DNA of 64,000 nt, taken from NCBI GenBank assembly GCA_023150615.1, contig JAKLKO010000013.1, forward strand, positions 334 through 64,333, written 5' to 3'. The position numbers and the translations under genes were made by a program. Below are positions 53,333 to 61,269 of the stretch, one piece after another. The notes under the pieces were generated by a model that was given only the letters and a program-made list of their open reading frames with translations, ran no database searches and had not been told where the DNA came from. Each line of letters starts with the position of its first letter. Positions within the stretch are counted from its first letter, which is position 1. Source of the stretch: Phycisphaerae bacterium. GTDB taxonomy: Bacteria > Planctomycetota > Phycisphaerae > UBA1845 > UTPLA1.

Positions 53333-54022
53333 TCAACCCGAGGCGGCGGCCTCGATGTCGTCCGGGCATTTCAGCGTTTGTGCGATTCCCGCCGTTGCGA
53401 GTTCTTCGGGGGTGCGGAAGCCCCATTCGACGATTCGAACGGGCATTCCGGCGGCCTGCGCGGTCTGGAAATCCGTCGCGGAATCGCCGATGACCAGGAT
53501 TTTCTCGGGGCGGAGGTTCCATTGCCTGGCGATCTCGAGCGCGACGCGGGGCGAGGGCTTCTTCTCCTCTTCGGTGACGTAGCCGCGCACGACGTCGAAG
53601 CGGGGTTCGAGGCCGAGTCGCCGCACGGTTTCCACGGTCAGTTCGTGCGGTTTGTTGGAGAGCACGCCGAGGCGCAATCCGCGGGAGCGGAGCCGTTCGA
53701 GCACGGGCTCGATTCCGGGGTAGAGGCGTGTATGGACCACGGTGTTTCGCGCGTAATACGATCGCGTGGCGGCGATCAGGCGGTCGAGATCGGTCCCGGC
53801 GAGGTCCGGTGCGGCGCGTTTGCAGAGTTCCGGCAGCCCGTCGCCGATCCAGCGTCGCACGTCGTCAGGGCGCGCGGCGGGCCGATGCACGGACTCCAGG
53901 CCGTGCGCGAGCGCCGCGGCGATGTCGTCGAGCGTGTTCGCGAGCGTTCCGTCGAGATCGAAGAGGATTCCACGGACGGCGGAGCGACGTGCGGGTGGTG
54001 TGTAAGCGTCGTTTTCGATCAT
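53333..54022 (-). CDS. HAD-family phosphatase, phosphoglycolate phosphatase-like
   Basis: 229 residues from ATG 54022. HAD motif I GILFDLDGTLANT, cap domain of helical type (about 25-95), motif II LGVLSNKPHEL, motif III Lys in EEEKKPSPRVAL and motif IV VIGDSATDFQTAQAAG. This is Gph/PpaX-type architecture; the substrate is not certain. Convergent with the PyrK-like gene, 3 nt apart. Confidence 0.88.
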   Translation of the reverse strand: MIENDAYTPPARRSAVRGILFDLDGTLANTLDDIAAALAHGLESVHRPAARPDDVRRWIGDGLPELCKRAAPDLAGTDLDRLIAATRSYYARNTVVHTRLYPGIEPVLERLRSRGLRLGVLSNKPHELTVETVRRLGLEPRFDVVRGYVTEEEKKPSPRVALEIARQWNLRPEKILVIGDSATDFQTAQAAGMPVRIVEWGFRTPEELATAGIAQTLKCPDDIEAAASG

Positions 54023-54078
54023 GCCAGCGCTATTTTCATGCCGAAAGAATAATTATGCGCGCCCGGGCCGATTTTGTG

Positions 54079-54106
54079 TTGACATCGCGCCGAGGCGTTT
54101 TACACT
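54079..54106 (+). promoter_or_regulatory. Sigma70-type promoter for the tiny basic peptide gene
   Basis: TTGACA (54079-54084), 16-bp spacer, TACACT (54101-54106). Predicted start near 54113, immediately before an 11-nt ribosome site. Confidence 0.7.
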
Positions 54107-54131
54107 TGGCATCAGAAAGGAGGTGACGCGC

Positions 54132-54200
54132 ATGGCTAAAAAGAAGAAGAAAGGCGCCACCAAGAAAGCAGCCGGCAAGAAGCGACGGAAGCGGAAGTAG
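54132..54200 (+). CDS. 22-residue Lys/Arg-rich peptide
   Basis: ATG 54132 follows AAAGGAGGTGA (54116-54126), an essentially full anti-16S match with 5-nt spacing, and a promoter. The peptide starts MAKKKKKGATKKAAG and ends in a run of Lys and Arg: 14 of 22 residues are basic and the rest are mostly Ala, Gly and Thr. Two hairpins, the second a T-tailed terminator, close the unit. No family recognised; composition suggests nucleic-acid binding, for example to ribosome or chromosome. It could also be the vehicle of a regulatory RNA. Too short for ordinary gene finders. Confidence 0.65.
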   Translation: MAKKKKKGATKKAAGKKRRKRK

Positions 54201-54228
54201 CGGAATCCGCGCGACTCGCGCGGATCCG

Positions 54229-54302
54229 GTCTTCGCGATGAGTCGCGAAGACATCGGCTGAGATGGAAGGTGCTCCAGCCACGGCGGCACCTTCCATTTT
54301 TT
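54229..54302 (+). terminator. Double hairpin with intrinsic terminator
   Basis: Hairpin one GTCTTCGCGA/TCGCGAAGAC (54229-54238, 54243-54252, TGAG loop). Hairpin two ATGGAAGGTGC/GCACCTTCCAT (54263-54273, 54287-54297), followed by a T-run to 54302. Ends the tiny peptide transcript. Confidence 0.85.
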
Positions 54303-54432
54303 GTTGCGCACACGCCCCTTTCAAAATCCCCGGCGTCCCTTACACTCTCCATCGATCGCCGGGCCGGCGCCCCGCACGTATTTCGCGCGGACCCGGCCGC
54401 GACCGGCGGTCCGACGGGCAGGCGCGATTGCC

Positions 54433-55398
54433 ATGCGATGTGTGGCCGTCATCAACCAGAAGGGGGGCGTCGGAAAGACGACGACGGCGGTCAACCTGGG
54501 GGCGGCGCTGGCGGAGCGGGGGCAATCGGTGCTGCTGATCGATCTCGATCCGCAGGGTCATCTCAGCGCGCATCTGGGTTTCGATGGCCGGGACGACGTT
54601 CCGGGCACCTACGAGCTGCTGAGCGGGGCTGCGTCGCTGGCGGACGCGGTGCGGCCGGTCGGACCGCGGTTGTCGGCGGTGACGACGGACATTGGGCTGG
54701 CGGGCGCGGAGGTGGAGCTGGCGGGGACGATCGGGCGGGAGGTGATTCTTCGGGATCTGTTAGGTGCGTCCACCGTGGCGTGCGACTGGGTGTTGATTGA
54801 CTGTCCGCCGTCGCTCGGGATCCTGACGCTGAATGCCCTGTGCGCGGTGACGGACGTGCTCATTCCGCTCCAGCCGCACTACCTCGCGATGCAGGGGGCG
54901 GGCAAGCTGTTCGAGACGATCGCGCTGGTGGGCCGGCGGATCAACCCGGCGCTGCGCGTGACCGGCCTGCTGATGTGCATGTACGAGTCGGGCACGCGGC
55001 TGGCGGCCGAGGTGGTGGAGGAGCTGGAGCGGTTCCTGGCGGAGTCGCGCGGGCGGGATTGTCCGTGGCGCGACGCGCGGATCTTCCGCACGCGGATTCG
55101 ACGGAACATCAAGTTGGCGGAGAGCCCGAGCCACGGCCGGACGGTGTTCGATTACGCGCCGCGGAGCCACGGGGCCGAAGACTATCTGGCGCTGGCGGAT
55201 GAGTGGTTGTCCGTGACGTGCGGCACCGTGCCGACGGAAGACGGCGACGCGACGCAGGGCACGGGCGATGGAACGTCGACCCGCGTCGGCGAGGCCGCGT
55301 CCGCGGAATCTGTCGCGGTTGAAGGGGAGCGCGAAGCGGATCATTGCGGCCGGGCCGCGCCGACCGATGGTCTGGCGAGTCCGGCCGGCCGGTCATGA
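54433..55398 (+). CDS. ParA/Soj-family ATPase
   Basis: 321 residues from ATG 54433. Deviant Walker A INQKGGVGKTTTAVNLGAAL, IDLDPQGHLSAHLG, DWVLIDCPPSLGILTLNAL and PLQPHYLAMQG are all typical of Soj/ParA. The last 60 residues are a hydrophilic low-complexity tail rich in Gly, Ala, Glu and Thr. No ParB follows; instead the gene overlaps a VanZ-like gene by 4 nt, so it may be an orphan ParA with another positioning role. Chromosome partitioning is not supported by context. Confidence 0.9.
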   Translation: MRCVAVINQKGGVGKTTTAVNLGAALAERGQSVLLIDLDPQGHLSAHLGFDGRDDVPGTYELLSGAASLADAVRPVGPRLSAVTTDIGLAGAEVELAGTIGREVILRDLLGASTVACDWVLIDCPPSLGILTLNALCAVTDVLIPLQPHYLAMQGAGKLFETIALVGRRINPALRVTGLLMCMYESGTRLAAEVVEELERFLAESRGRDCPWRDARIFRTRIRRNIKLAESPSHGRTVFDYAPRSHGAEDYLALADEWLSVTCGTVPTEDGDATQGTGDGTSTRVGEAASAESVAVEGEREADHCGRAAPTDGLASPAGRS

Positions 55399-55832
55399 CG
55401 GCGAAGCATGTGACAGCGCGGCGGAACTGGCGCGTCTGGATCTGGCTGACGTACTGGGGCCTGCTGTATCTCGTGACGCACCTGCCGCCGGGTCCGGCGG
55501 GCCGGTTCATGTTCAATCTTCCGGACTGGTCGCTTCATTTCGTGATGTACGGGGCGTTGGGAATGCTCGTGTTCTGGGCGCGGGGGCCCGCCGCGCTGGA
55601 GTCGTCCGGCGGTCGGTGGTCGCGTCGCGCCCCTGCGTTTGTTGCGTTGTGGCTGGGGGTCTACGCGCTGTACGGGGCGTTTGATGAACTGACGCAGCCG
55701 TATGTCGGCCGGCATGCCGAGGTCCGCGACTGGGCGTGGGACTTGGCGGGTGTGGCGCTCGGGCTGCTGCTCGGCTACATGTGGCTGTCACGACGCGCGG
55801 GGCGCATGACGGGGGTCGTCGACCCGATGTGA
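55395..55832 (+). CDS. VanZ-like membrane protein
   Basis: 145 residues, overlapping parA (ATGA). Three to four membrane segments with WIWLTYWGLLYLVTHLPPG, DWSLHFVMYGALGMLVFW (the D..LHF..Y motif of VanZ), FDELTQPYVGRHAEVRDWAWDLAG and GVALGLLLGYMWL. The Asp-Glu-x-x-Gln and Asp-Trp-x-x-Asp residues are characteristic of the family. Often near exopolysaccharide and exosortase genes. Confidence 0.85.
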   Translation: MTAKHVTARRNWRVWIWLTYWGLLYLVTHLPPGPAGRFMFNLPDWSLHFVMYGALGMLVFWARGPAALESSGGRWSRRAPAFVALWLGVYALYGAFDELTQPYVGRHAEVRDWAWDLAGVALGLLLGYMWLSRRAGRMTGVVDPM

Positions 55833-55842
55833 GGCCTCCGGG

Positions 55843-56913
55843 ATGGACAGTCGAGGCGGGCACTGTGCGAGGTCGGGCGGCGGCCGATGGACACGGCGAG
55901 ACGGTCCATCCGCGTCGGCGGTCTGGGGATTCGGATGCGTGGCCGTGCTGGCCGTCGGCTGGACGGGCTGCGATCGTCGCGGCGAGGAACGTCAGAAGCC
56001 GCCTTCCATCCGCGTGCTGTTTGTTGCGCGCTCGATGCACGATCCGGTCTGGCCGATCGTGAACGCGTGCGCCCGGCGGTACCAGTTCATCCATCGTAAC
56101 GTCCAGGTAGATTGCCGCGCGCCGCGGGTCCACCGTCCGGCGGAACAGCGAGCGTTGCTGGAAGCGTTGCTGGACGAGGCGTTCGACGTGCTGGTCGTCT
56201 GGCCGGACGATGCGAATTCGCTGCGTCACTCGATCACACAGATGACGACGTCGGGTCGTCCGGCGATCGTGCTGGGTCGGGACGTGCCTGAGAGCGGTCG
56301 GACGGCGTTCGTGGGCATGGACGATCGCGACATCGGGATCGCGCTGGCGCGGGCGACGGCGCGAGTGGCTCGGGGGCGCGCGGTGAACGTGGGGGTGTTT
56401 CACGGCGGATTCGGAGGGCCGGAATCGGGGGCCCGGCTGGCGGGATTCCGGGAGGAGATTGCGCTGCATTCGTCGGTTCGGGTGGTCGCGGAGCGGGACT
56501 GGTCGGGTCGGGAGTTCGATGCGCGGGAGATGCTCGGCGCGGAGGTGCAGAAGTACCCGCGGATGCACGGCTGGGTGCTGCTGGAGGACTATCCGGTCGT
56601 GTCGGCGCCGCTGGACGAGCCGCTCGTGCCATCGACGGCGTTCGTCGTGTTCTTCTCGCACGCGTTGGAGTGTCTGGAGCGGTTGCGGAACCAGACCGCG
56701 CACGCGTGCATCGTGATGGAATATCGCGAGGTGATCGAGCGTGGATTGGCGCTGGCGGCGCAGGTGATCCGCGAGAAGCGATTGCAGGTCGAGCGGTTTC
56801 TTCAGACGCCCCGAATCGTCACGTCGCTCGACGTCCGCGCGTTCGATGCACAGATGGCGGACTGGGCGCGGGTCGATCCATCGATCCCGGCGACCATGCC
56901 GGCGGCGCGGTAG
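55843..56913 (+). CDS. Sugar-type periplasmic binding lipoprotein
   Basis: 356 residues from ATG 55843. The long N-terminal leader ends in a hydrophobic segment (VWGFGCVAVLAVGWTGC) with a lipobox-like WTGC. Then a periplasmic-binding-protein type I fold: IRVLFVARSMHDPVWPIVNACARR, DEAFDVLVVWPDDANSL, AIVLGRDVPESGRTAFVGMDDRDIG and VNVGVFHGGFGGPESGARLAGF. No ABC transporter genes are adjacent. It may feed a sensor or a distant transporter. Confidence 0.78.
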   Translation: MDSRGGHCARSGGGRWTRRDGPSASAVWGFGCVAVLAVGWTGCDRRGEERQKPPSIRVLFVARSMHDPVWPIVNACARRYQFIHRNVQVDCRAPRVHRPAEQRALLEALLDEAFDVLVVWPDDANSLRHSITQMTTSGRPAIVLGRDVPESGRTAFVGMDDRDIGIALARATARVARGRAVNVGVFHGGFGGPESGARLAGFREEIALHSSVRVVAERDWSGREFDAREMLGAEVQKYPRMHGWVLLEDYPVVSAPLDEPLVPSTAFVVFFSHALECLERLRNQTAHACIVMEYREVIERGLALAAQVIREKRLQVERFLQTPRIVTSLDVRAFDAQMADWARVDPSIPATMPAAR

Positions 56914-56938
56914 ACGGTGCGTTCGCGAGTGCGGCCGG

Positions 56939-58417
56939 TCAGGCAAGCCCTGCAAACAGCTTGCCGACGGTTCGGAGGAGGATGACGAGGTCCAGCTCGA
57001 AGGACATGTGCTTGATATAGTAGAGGTCGAGCTGGAGCTTGCGGCTGGCGTCGGCGATGCTCGCGCCGTAGCGGAAGTTGATCTGCGCCCAGCCGGTCAG
57101 TCCGGGCTTGATCAGGTGCCGCTCGTTGTAGAAGGGGATGAGCCGTGTGAGTGGCGCGACGAATTCGGGGCGTTCGGGTCGGGGTCCGACGAAGGACATG
57201 TCGCCGCGGAGGATGTTGTAGATCTGCGGGAGTTCGTCGAGGCGCGTGCGTCGGAGGATGCGACCGATGCGCGTGACACGCGGGTCGTTGGGACGCGCCC
57301 AGACGGAGCCGTTGGGTTCGGCGTCGGGCTGCATGCTGCGGAACTTGTAGAGGGTGAACGTGCGGCCGCCCTGTCCGACGCGTGCTTGCGAGTAGAAGAT
57401 CGGTCCGCGGCCCTGGAGCCGCACGGCGCAGATCAGCAGCGGCCAGAGCGGCAGCGAGAGCAATCCGACGACCGCGGCGACGACGAGATCGAAGATGCGC
57501 TTGGCGGTGGCATGTTCTTCGCGCTGGCCCTTGAGGTCGGCGAAGAGGAACCAGCTCGGCGAGATGTGGGTCACGGGGACTTCGCCGAAGGACTTCTCAA
57601 AGAAGGTCATTTCGTCGATGACGCGGCAGCCGAGTCGGAGGCAGCGCATGGCCGCGCGCTGATAGACCTCGTTGCGCGCCGCGTCGGACGAGACGACGAC
57701 CTCGTGGATGTCGTGGCGCTGCCATAGTTCCGCGATCTGATCGGGGTTGCCGATGATCTCGACGCCGCGGACGTGTCTTGTCGCGTCGGCGTTGCCGTCC
57801 GAGACGATGCCGACAAGGTGATAGCCGGGTACCGCATTGCGTCGCACGGCGCGGATGATGCCGGGCATGAGCGGGCCGTGGCCGATGATGAGCAGGCCGC
57901 GTCGGACGTGTGTGACGACCGAGTGGGCGAGCACGCGGAGAACCGGCCCGGTGACCAGATAGAAGACCACGCCGGTGGCGGCGGCGCGGCGGCTGAGCGT
58001 CGAGTAGATGAGCAGGTGGAGCACGAGCAGCGTGGCGAGCATGGCGACGGAGATGGTGAGCAGGGCCCGCGCGATGGCTCGCGACCGGCTCCAGAGCGTC
58101 TGTTGTTCGTAGAGTCCGAACATCAGTCCGGCGAGGATGACCGATGAGGCGAGGACGATGTTCGCCACGAGCGGATTGGCATCGCCAAGCAGGCTGGCCG
58201 GAGCGGACCATGAGACGAACATTTGCTGGCCGAGCAGCGTTCCGATCGAAACGAGGACGACATCGAGAGCCATCCAGACGACGCAGGGCAGGCTGAGGAT
58301 GTGGCGACCGACGAACGGTTTCCACGATCCGCGCGCGGTGCGTGCGCGGCGGTCAAACGAGACGGAGATCGGCGGGGCGATCGCAGTCTCGAGCGTGGAA
58401 AACGGGTGGGCGGTCAC
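56939..58417 (-). CDS. Polyprenyl-phosphate sugar-1-phosphate transferase (WbaP/WcaJ-type)
   Basis: 492 residues from GTG 58417. Four N-terminal membrane segments (about 45-175), a CoA-binding-like Rossmann domain (GLLIIGHGPLMPGIIRAVRR), and the C-terminal bacterial sugar transferase domain with KRIFDLVVAAVVGLLSLPLW, FTLYKFRSMQPDAE, RTRLDELPQIYNILRGDMSFVGPRPE (catalytic Asp-Glu and Arg) and PGLTGWAQINFRYG. Starts exopolysaccharide repeat units on undecaprenyl phosphate. Confidence 0.93.
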   Translation of the reverse strand: MTAHPFSTLETAIAPPISVSFDRRARTARGSWKPFVGRHILSLPCVVWMALDVVLVSIGTLLGQQMFVSWSAPASLLGDANPLVANIVLASSVILAGLMFGLYEQQTLWSRSRAIARALLTISVAMLATLLVLHLLIYSTLSRRAAATGVVFYLVTGPVLRVLAHSVVTHVRRGLLIIGHGPLMPGIIRAVRRNAVPGYHLVGIVSDGNADATRHVRGVEIIGNPDQIAELWQRHDIHEVVVSSDAARNEVYQRAAMRCLRLGCRVIDEMTFFEKSFGEVPVTHISPSWFLFADLKGQREEHATAKRIFDLVVAAVVGLLSLPLWPLLICAVRLQGRGPIFYSQARVGQGGRTFTLYKFRSMQPDAEPNGSVWARPNDPRVTRIGRILRRTRLDELPQIYNILRGDMSFVGPRPERPEFVAPLTRLIPFYNERHLIKPGLTGWAQINFRYGASIADASRKLQLDLYYIKHMSFELDLVILLRTVGKLFAGLA

Positions 58418-58704
58418 GCGGAACTCGCTCCGGGTACGCGTTTCTGCTGAGGAATCTATCGGACGGGTCCGTCGCCGGAATCACGATCGCCGTTCGCGCG
58501 GCAAATCTTGCGCCCGATTGGCTTTGCGCGGTCAAAGTCGAACAGCATGGTCCGCCGGCCTGCGGGGCGTTACCGGGCGTTCGCCCGCGCCGACCGACCG
58601 GCCTCAGGTCGGCGTAATCCATGGTCGATGAAGAGGATGGCGCGACGCAGGGCCGTCAACGAGAAGGTGGATCGGCCGCGCGCGTCGCGCCGCAGGTGCG
58701 TTTC

Positions 58705-59514
58705 ATGAACCGAACCGGCCGGATGCTTCGCCGATCGACATGCGCGCTCGGGCTGCTGCTAGTCGGTTGCGGCGATCCGACGTCGCGGCCGGCCGCCAAG
58801 CTGGAGGAGCCGTCGGAGGTCGCGCAGGCGGCGATGACGGCGGTCCATCCGACCGATCTCGGTCCATCGGAATCCAACTACCCGGCGAACGGCGGCCGCA
58901 TCCTCGACGCCGGTGAGACGGCGGGGCGGTTCCCGTGCGCGGTGGCGGTGGCGCGCGTGATTCGGCACGAGGTGGACGGCGGCGAGCAGGATCGGCTCAT
59001 GGTCGTGCCGATCAGCGATGCGCGCGGCGCGACGTGGAATCAGTTGATGGACACTTTGCCATCGATCCGCGAGTTCGTCCTGCTTGGAGTTTACGGTCTG
59101 CCGGTGACGGGGTGCACGGTCGATCAGATCCTCGACGAAGCGCGGCGGGCGTCGTGCCGGTTGTGCCTGATCTACGCCCAGAACGGCGACGCCGCAACGG
59201 ACTGCGAGCTGCTGGGCGTGCTGTGGGACGCGATCGGTCCGAAGCCGATCGCGACGTTTCGCACGAGCGCCGAGGTGAGGCTGGATGCCAACCACCGCTG
59301 CAAGAGCGATGGGAAACACGACCACCGCCTCTGCCGCGCCGAGTACGTCGCGACGCGCGAGCTCGAGTCGGCCGTGCAACGTGCGCTCTGGACCCTGGCC
59401 GAGCGCGATCGGCCCGTGACGACGACGCAGCCGAATCCGTGGGAGTCGCATCGGCCGACGTCGCCGGGGCTGTTTCTGGGGGATCGCGAGATCATCATTC
59501 GTCCGCGGCCGTAG
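58705..59514 (+). CDS. Lipoprotein of unknown function
   Basis: 269 residues from ATG 58705, chosen because a lipoprotein signal follows directly: basic N-terminus, core CALGLLLVGCGD with lipobox LVGC. The body has alternating strands and helices (VVPISDARGATWNQLMDTL, FVLLGVYGLPVTGCTVDQIL, CRLCLIYAQNGDAATDCELLG) and several Cys. It ends with GLFLGDREIIIRPRP. No family recognised. Lies between exopolysaccharide genes. Confidence 0.6.
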   Translation: MNRTGRMLRRSTCALGLLLVGCGDPTSRPAAKLEEPSEVAQAAMTAVHPTDLGPSESNYPANGGRILDAGETAGRFPCAVAVARVIRHEVDGGEQDRLMVVPISDARGATWNQLMDTLPSIREFVLLGVYGLPVTGCTVDQILDEARRASCRLCLIYAQNGDAATDCELLGVLWDAIGPKPIATFRTSAEVRLDANHRCKSDGKHDHRLCRAEYVATRELESAVQRALWTLAERDRPVTTTQPNPWESHRPTSPGLFLGDREIIIRPRP

Positions 59515-59556
59515 GCCGAACGCGGCCGGGATCGCGGACGGGGGACTCTGGGGGGC

Positions 59557-61269
59557 TTGCGTTTGGCGACCATTCGGGCTGAACCTGCGCCGCGCAGCGC
59601 GCACAGCGACGAAATCTCGTCCGAACCGCTGGTTCGCTGGCTGCATTCATCGTCGTCCGTTCTCGGCTTCGGACTGGCGGTCCTGCTGCTGGTCTATGTC
59701 TCGCTGCTGCCGTTCGAGTTTCGCTGGGGGCGGATGCCGGGCTCGGTGTCGAGCGTGCTGGATCGCCTCTGCCGGACGTCGCTGACGCTGTCTGACGTCG
59801 TGGCGAACATCACGCTCTACGTGCCGTTCGGCGCGCTGGGGTACCTGGCGTGGCGTCGGCGCGGGTTCGGCGTGATCACCTCCGCGTCGGTGACGATGGT
59901 CGTGGGTGGTTGGATCAGTTTTGGCATCGAGGTCGTTCAGGTCGCGCTGCCGGCCCGCGTGCCGTCGATCATCGACGTGGTCTGCAATCTGATGGGCAAC
60001 GTGCTCGGCGTGGCGCTCGGCGTGATCGTCCGGCCGGCGATCGTGCAGGCGGCGGCGCGCATGCATGGGGCGCTGCGGACCAATCCGTGGTCGGTGATTG
60101 CAAAATGTCTGGCGTGCGGTCTCGTGTTGATCGAGTTGCGGCCGTACGACGCGCAGCTCAGCACGCCGGCGCTCGCACGGGCGGCGCGGTCAGCGCAACT
60201 GGACCCGGCGAGTGCGTGGCGGGCGCTGAATGCGCCAGGCGTCGGCGGTGCGGGTGAATCGGAGTTGGATCCGTCGCGGGCGCGACGCGCGCAGTGGGAT
60301 TACGCGCTGGACCGCGCGGGGGAGACTGCGGGCTATGCCGTGCTGGCCGGTGCGACGGCGCTGGCGATGCAGGTCGAGTTCGGGCTGGGCCGCGTTGCGG
60401 CGGTGGCATACGGCGGGTTCGTCAGCGTCGTACTTTCGATCGTGGTGACGGGCGCGCGGATGCTGCTGATCTCGCGCGGGCTGGACACGCTGCATCCGCT
60501 GATCGGTCTCGCCGGGGCGGCGTTGGCGGCGATCGTGATGATGTTCGTTCTGTCATCGTCGCCGGCGACGCGGGATCGGCGGGCCGATGGTGCGACGGAG
60601 TTTCGCCTGCCCGTGCGGGGACTTGCGCTCGGGGTCGGGTCGGCCGTGGCGTTTGTGGTTCTGCGAGGGACTGCGCCGATGGATTTCCAGTTCGGGTCGG
60701 CGGTCGCTTCGACCCAATGCGCGAACTGGGTTCCGTTCGCGGGGCATCTCGGGAGCAAGCCGAACGATGCGCTGCTCGACCTCTCATCGAAGTGGCTTGA
60801 GTTCACCGTTCTCGGTGCACTGGTGGCGCTGTGGCGCGAGGCGCGGCGTCGTGCGGCGTCGCTTGCGTCCGTTCGCGAACCGGCTGGATCGGATGCAGAG
60901 GCGCCCGCATCAGCGCCGATTCGACACGATCCGCGCTGGCGGGCATTCGCCGCGACGGCGACGCTGGGCGCAATCGTGCTGGCGGCGGCGCTTCAGGCCG
61001 CGCATCGGTTCCTGCCATCGCGAACGATTGACATGACATCGGTCGTACTTGCGGCGGCGGGCATGTTCGGCGGAATCGTCGCCGTGCGCTGGGCGCTCGA
61101 CTACGCGCATGTCAATCGCGCATGGCGGATGCTCCGCGTCGCGGACGACCTGTTGACAGGACAGTTGATCGACGGTGCGACATACGACAAGTCGAGCGCG
61201 ATCACGCCTCGCTCGTCACGTAGCGAAACTTCCCCGATGGATCGGGCGGAATCGACTCGACCCGTCTGA
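59557..61269 (+). CDS. Large VanZ-family membrane protein
   Basis: 570 residues from TTG 59557 (TTG 59563 also possible). An N-terminal VanZ module (LLLVYVSLLPFEFRWG, DVVANITLYVPFGALGYL, SFGIEVVQVALPARVPSIIDVVCNLMGN) is followed by about 350 residues with further membrane segments and a second partial VanZ-like region (NWVPFAGHL... LLDLSSKWLEFTVLGALVALW). Ordinary VanZ proteins are about 150 residues. Its 3' end overlaps the convergent CapK-like gene by 68 nt. Confidence 0.75.
   Translation: MRLATIRAEPAPRSAHSDEISSEPLVRWLHSSSSVLGFGLAVLLLVYVSLLPFEFRWGRMPGSVSSVLDRLCRTSLTLSDVVANITLYVPFGALGYLAWRRRGFGVITSASVTMVVGGWISFGIEVVQVALPARVPSIIDVVCNLMGNVLGVALGVIVRPAIVQAAARMHGALRTNPWSVIAKCLACGLVLIELRPYDAQLSTPALARAARSAQLDPASAWRALNAPGVGGAGESELDPSRARRAQWDYALDRAGETAGYAVLAGATALAMQVEFGLGRVAAVAYGGFVSVVLSIVVTGARMLLISRGLDTLHPLIGLAGAALAAIVMMFVLSSSPATRDRRADGATEFRLPVRGLALGVGSAVAFVVLRGTAPMDFQFGSAVASTQCANWVPFAGHLGSKPNDALLDLSSKWLEFTVLGALVALWREARRRAASLASVREPAGSDAEAPASAPIRHDPRWRAFAATATLGAIVLAAALQAAHRFLPSRTIDMTSVVLAAAGMFGGIVAVRWALDYAHVNRAWRMLRVADDLLTGQLIDGATYDKSSAITPRSSRSETSPMDRAESTRPV

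Noticed and set aside
58394..58407. Half-site GTGGAAAAC upstream of the sugar transferase
   Set aside because: Only one arm of the palindrome is present, it lies inside the coding start, and no GG-N10-GC element follows.
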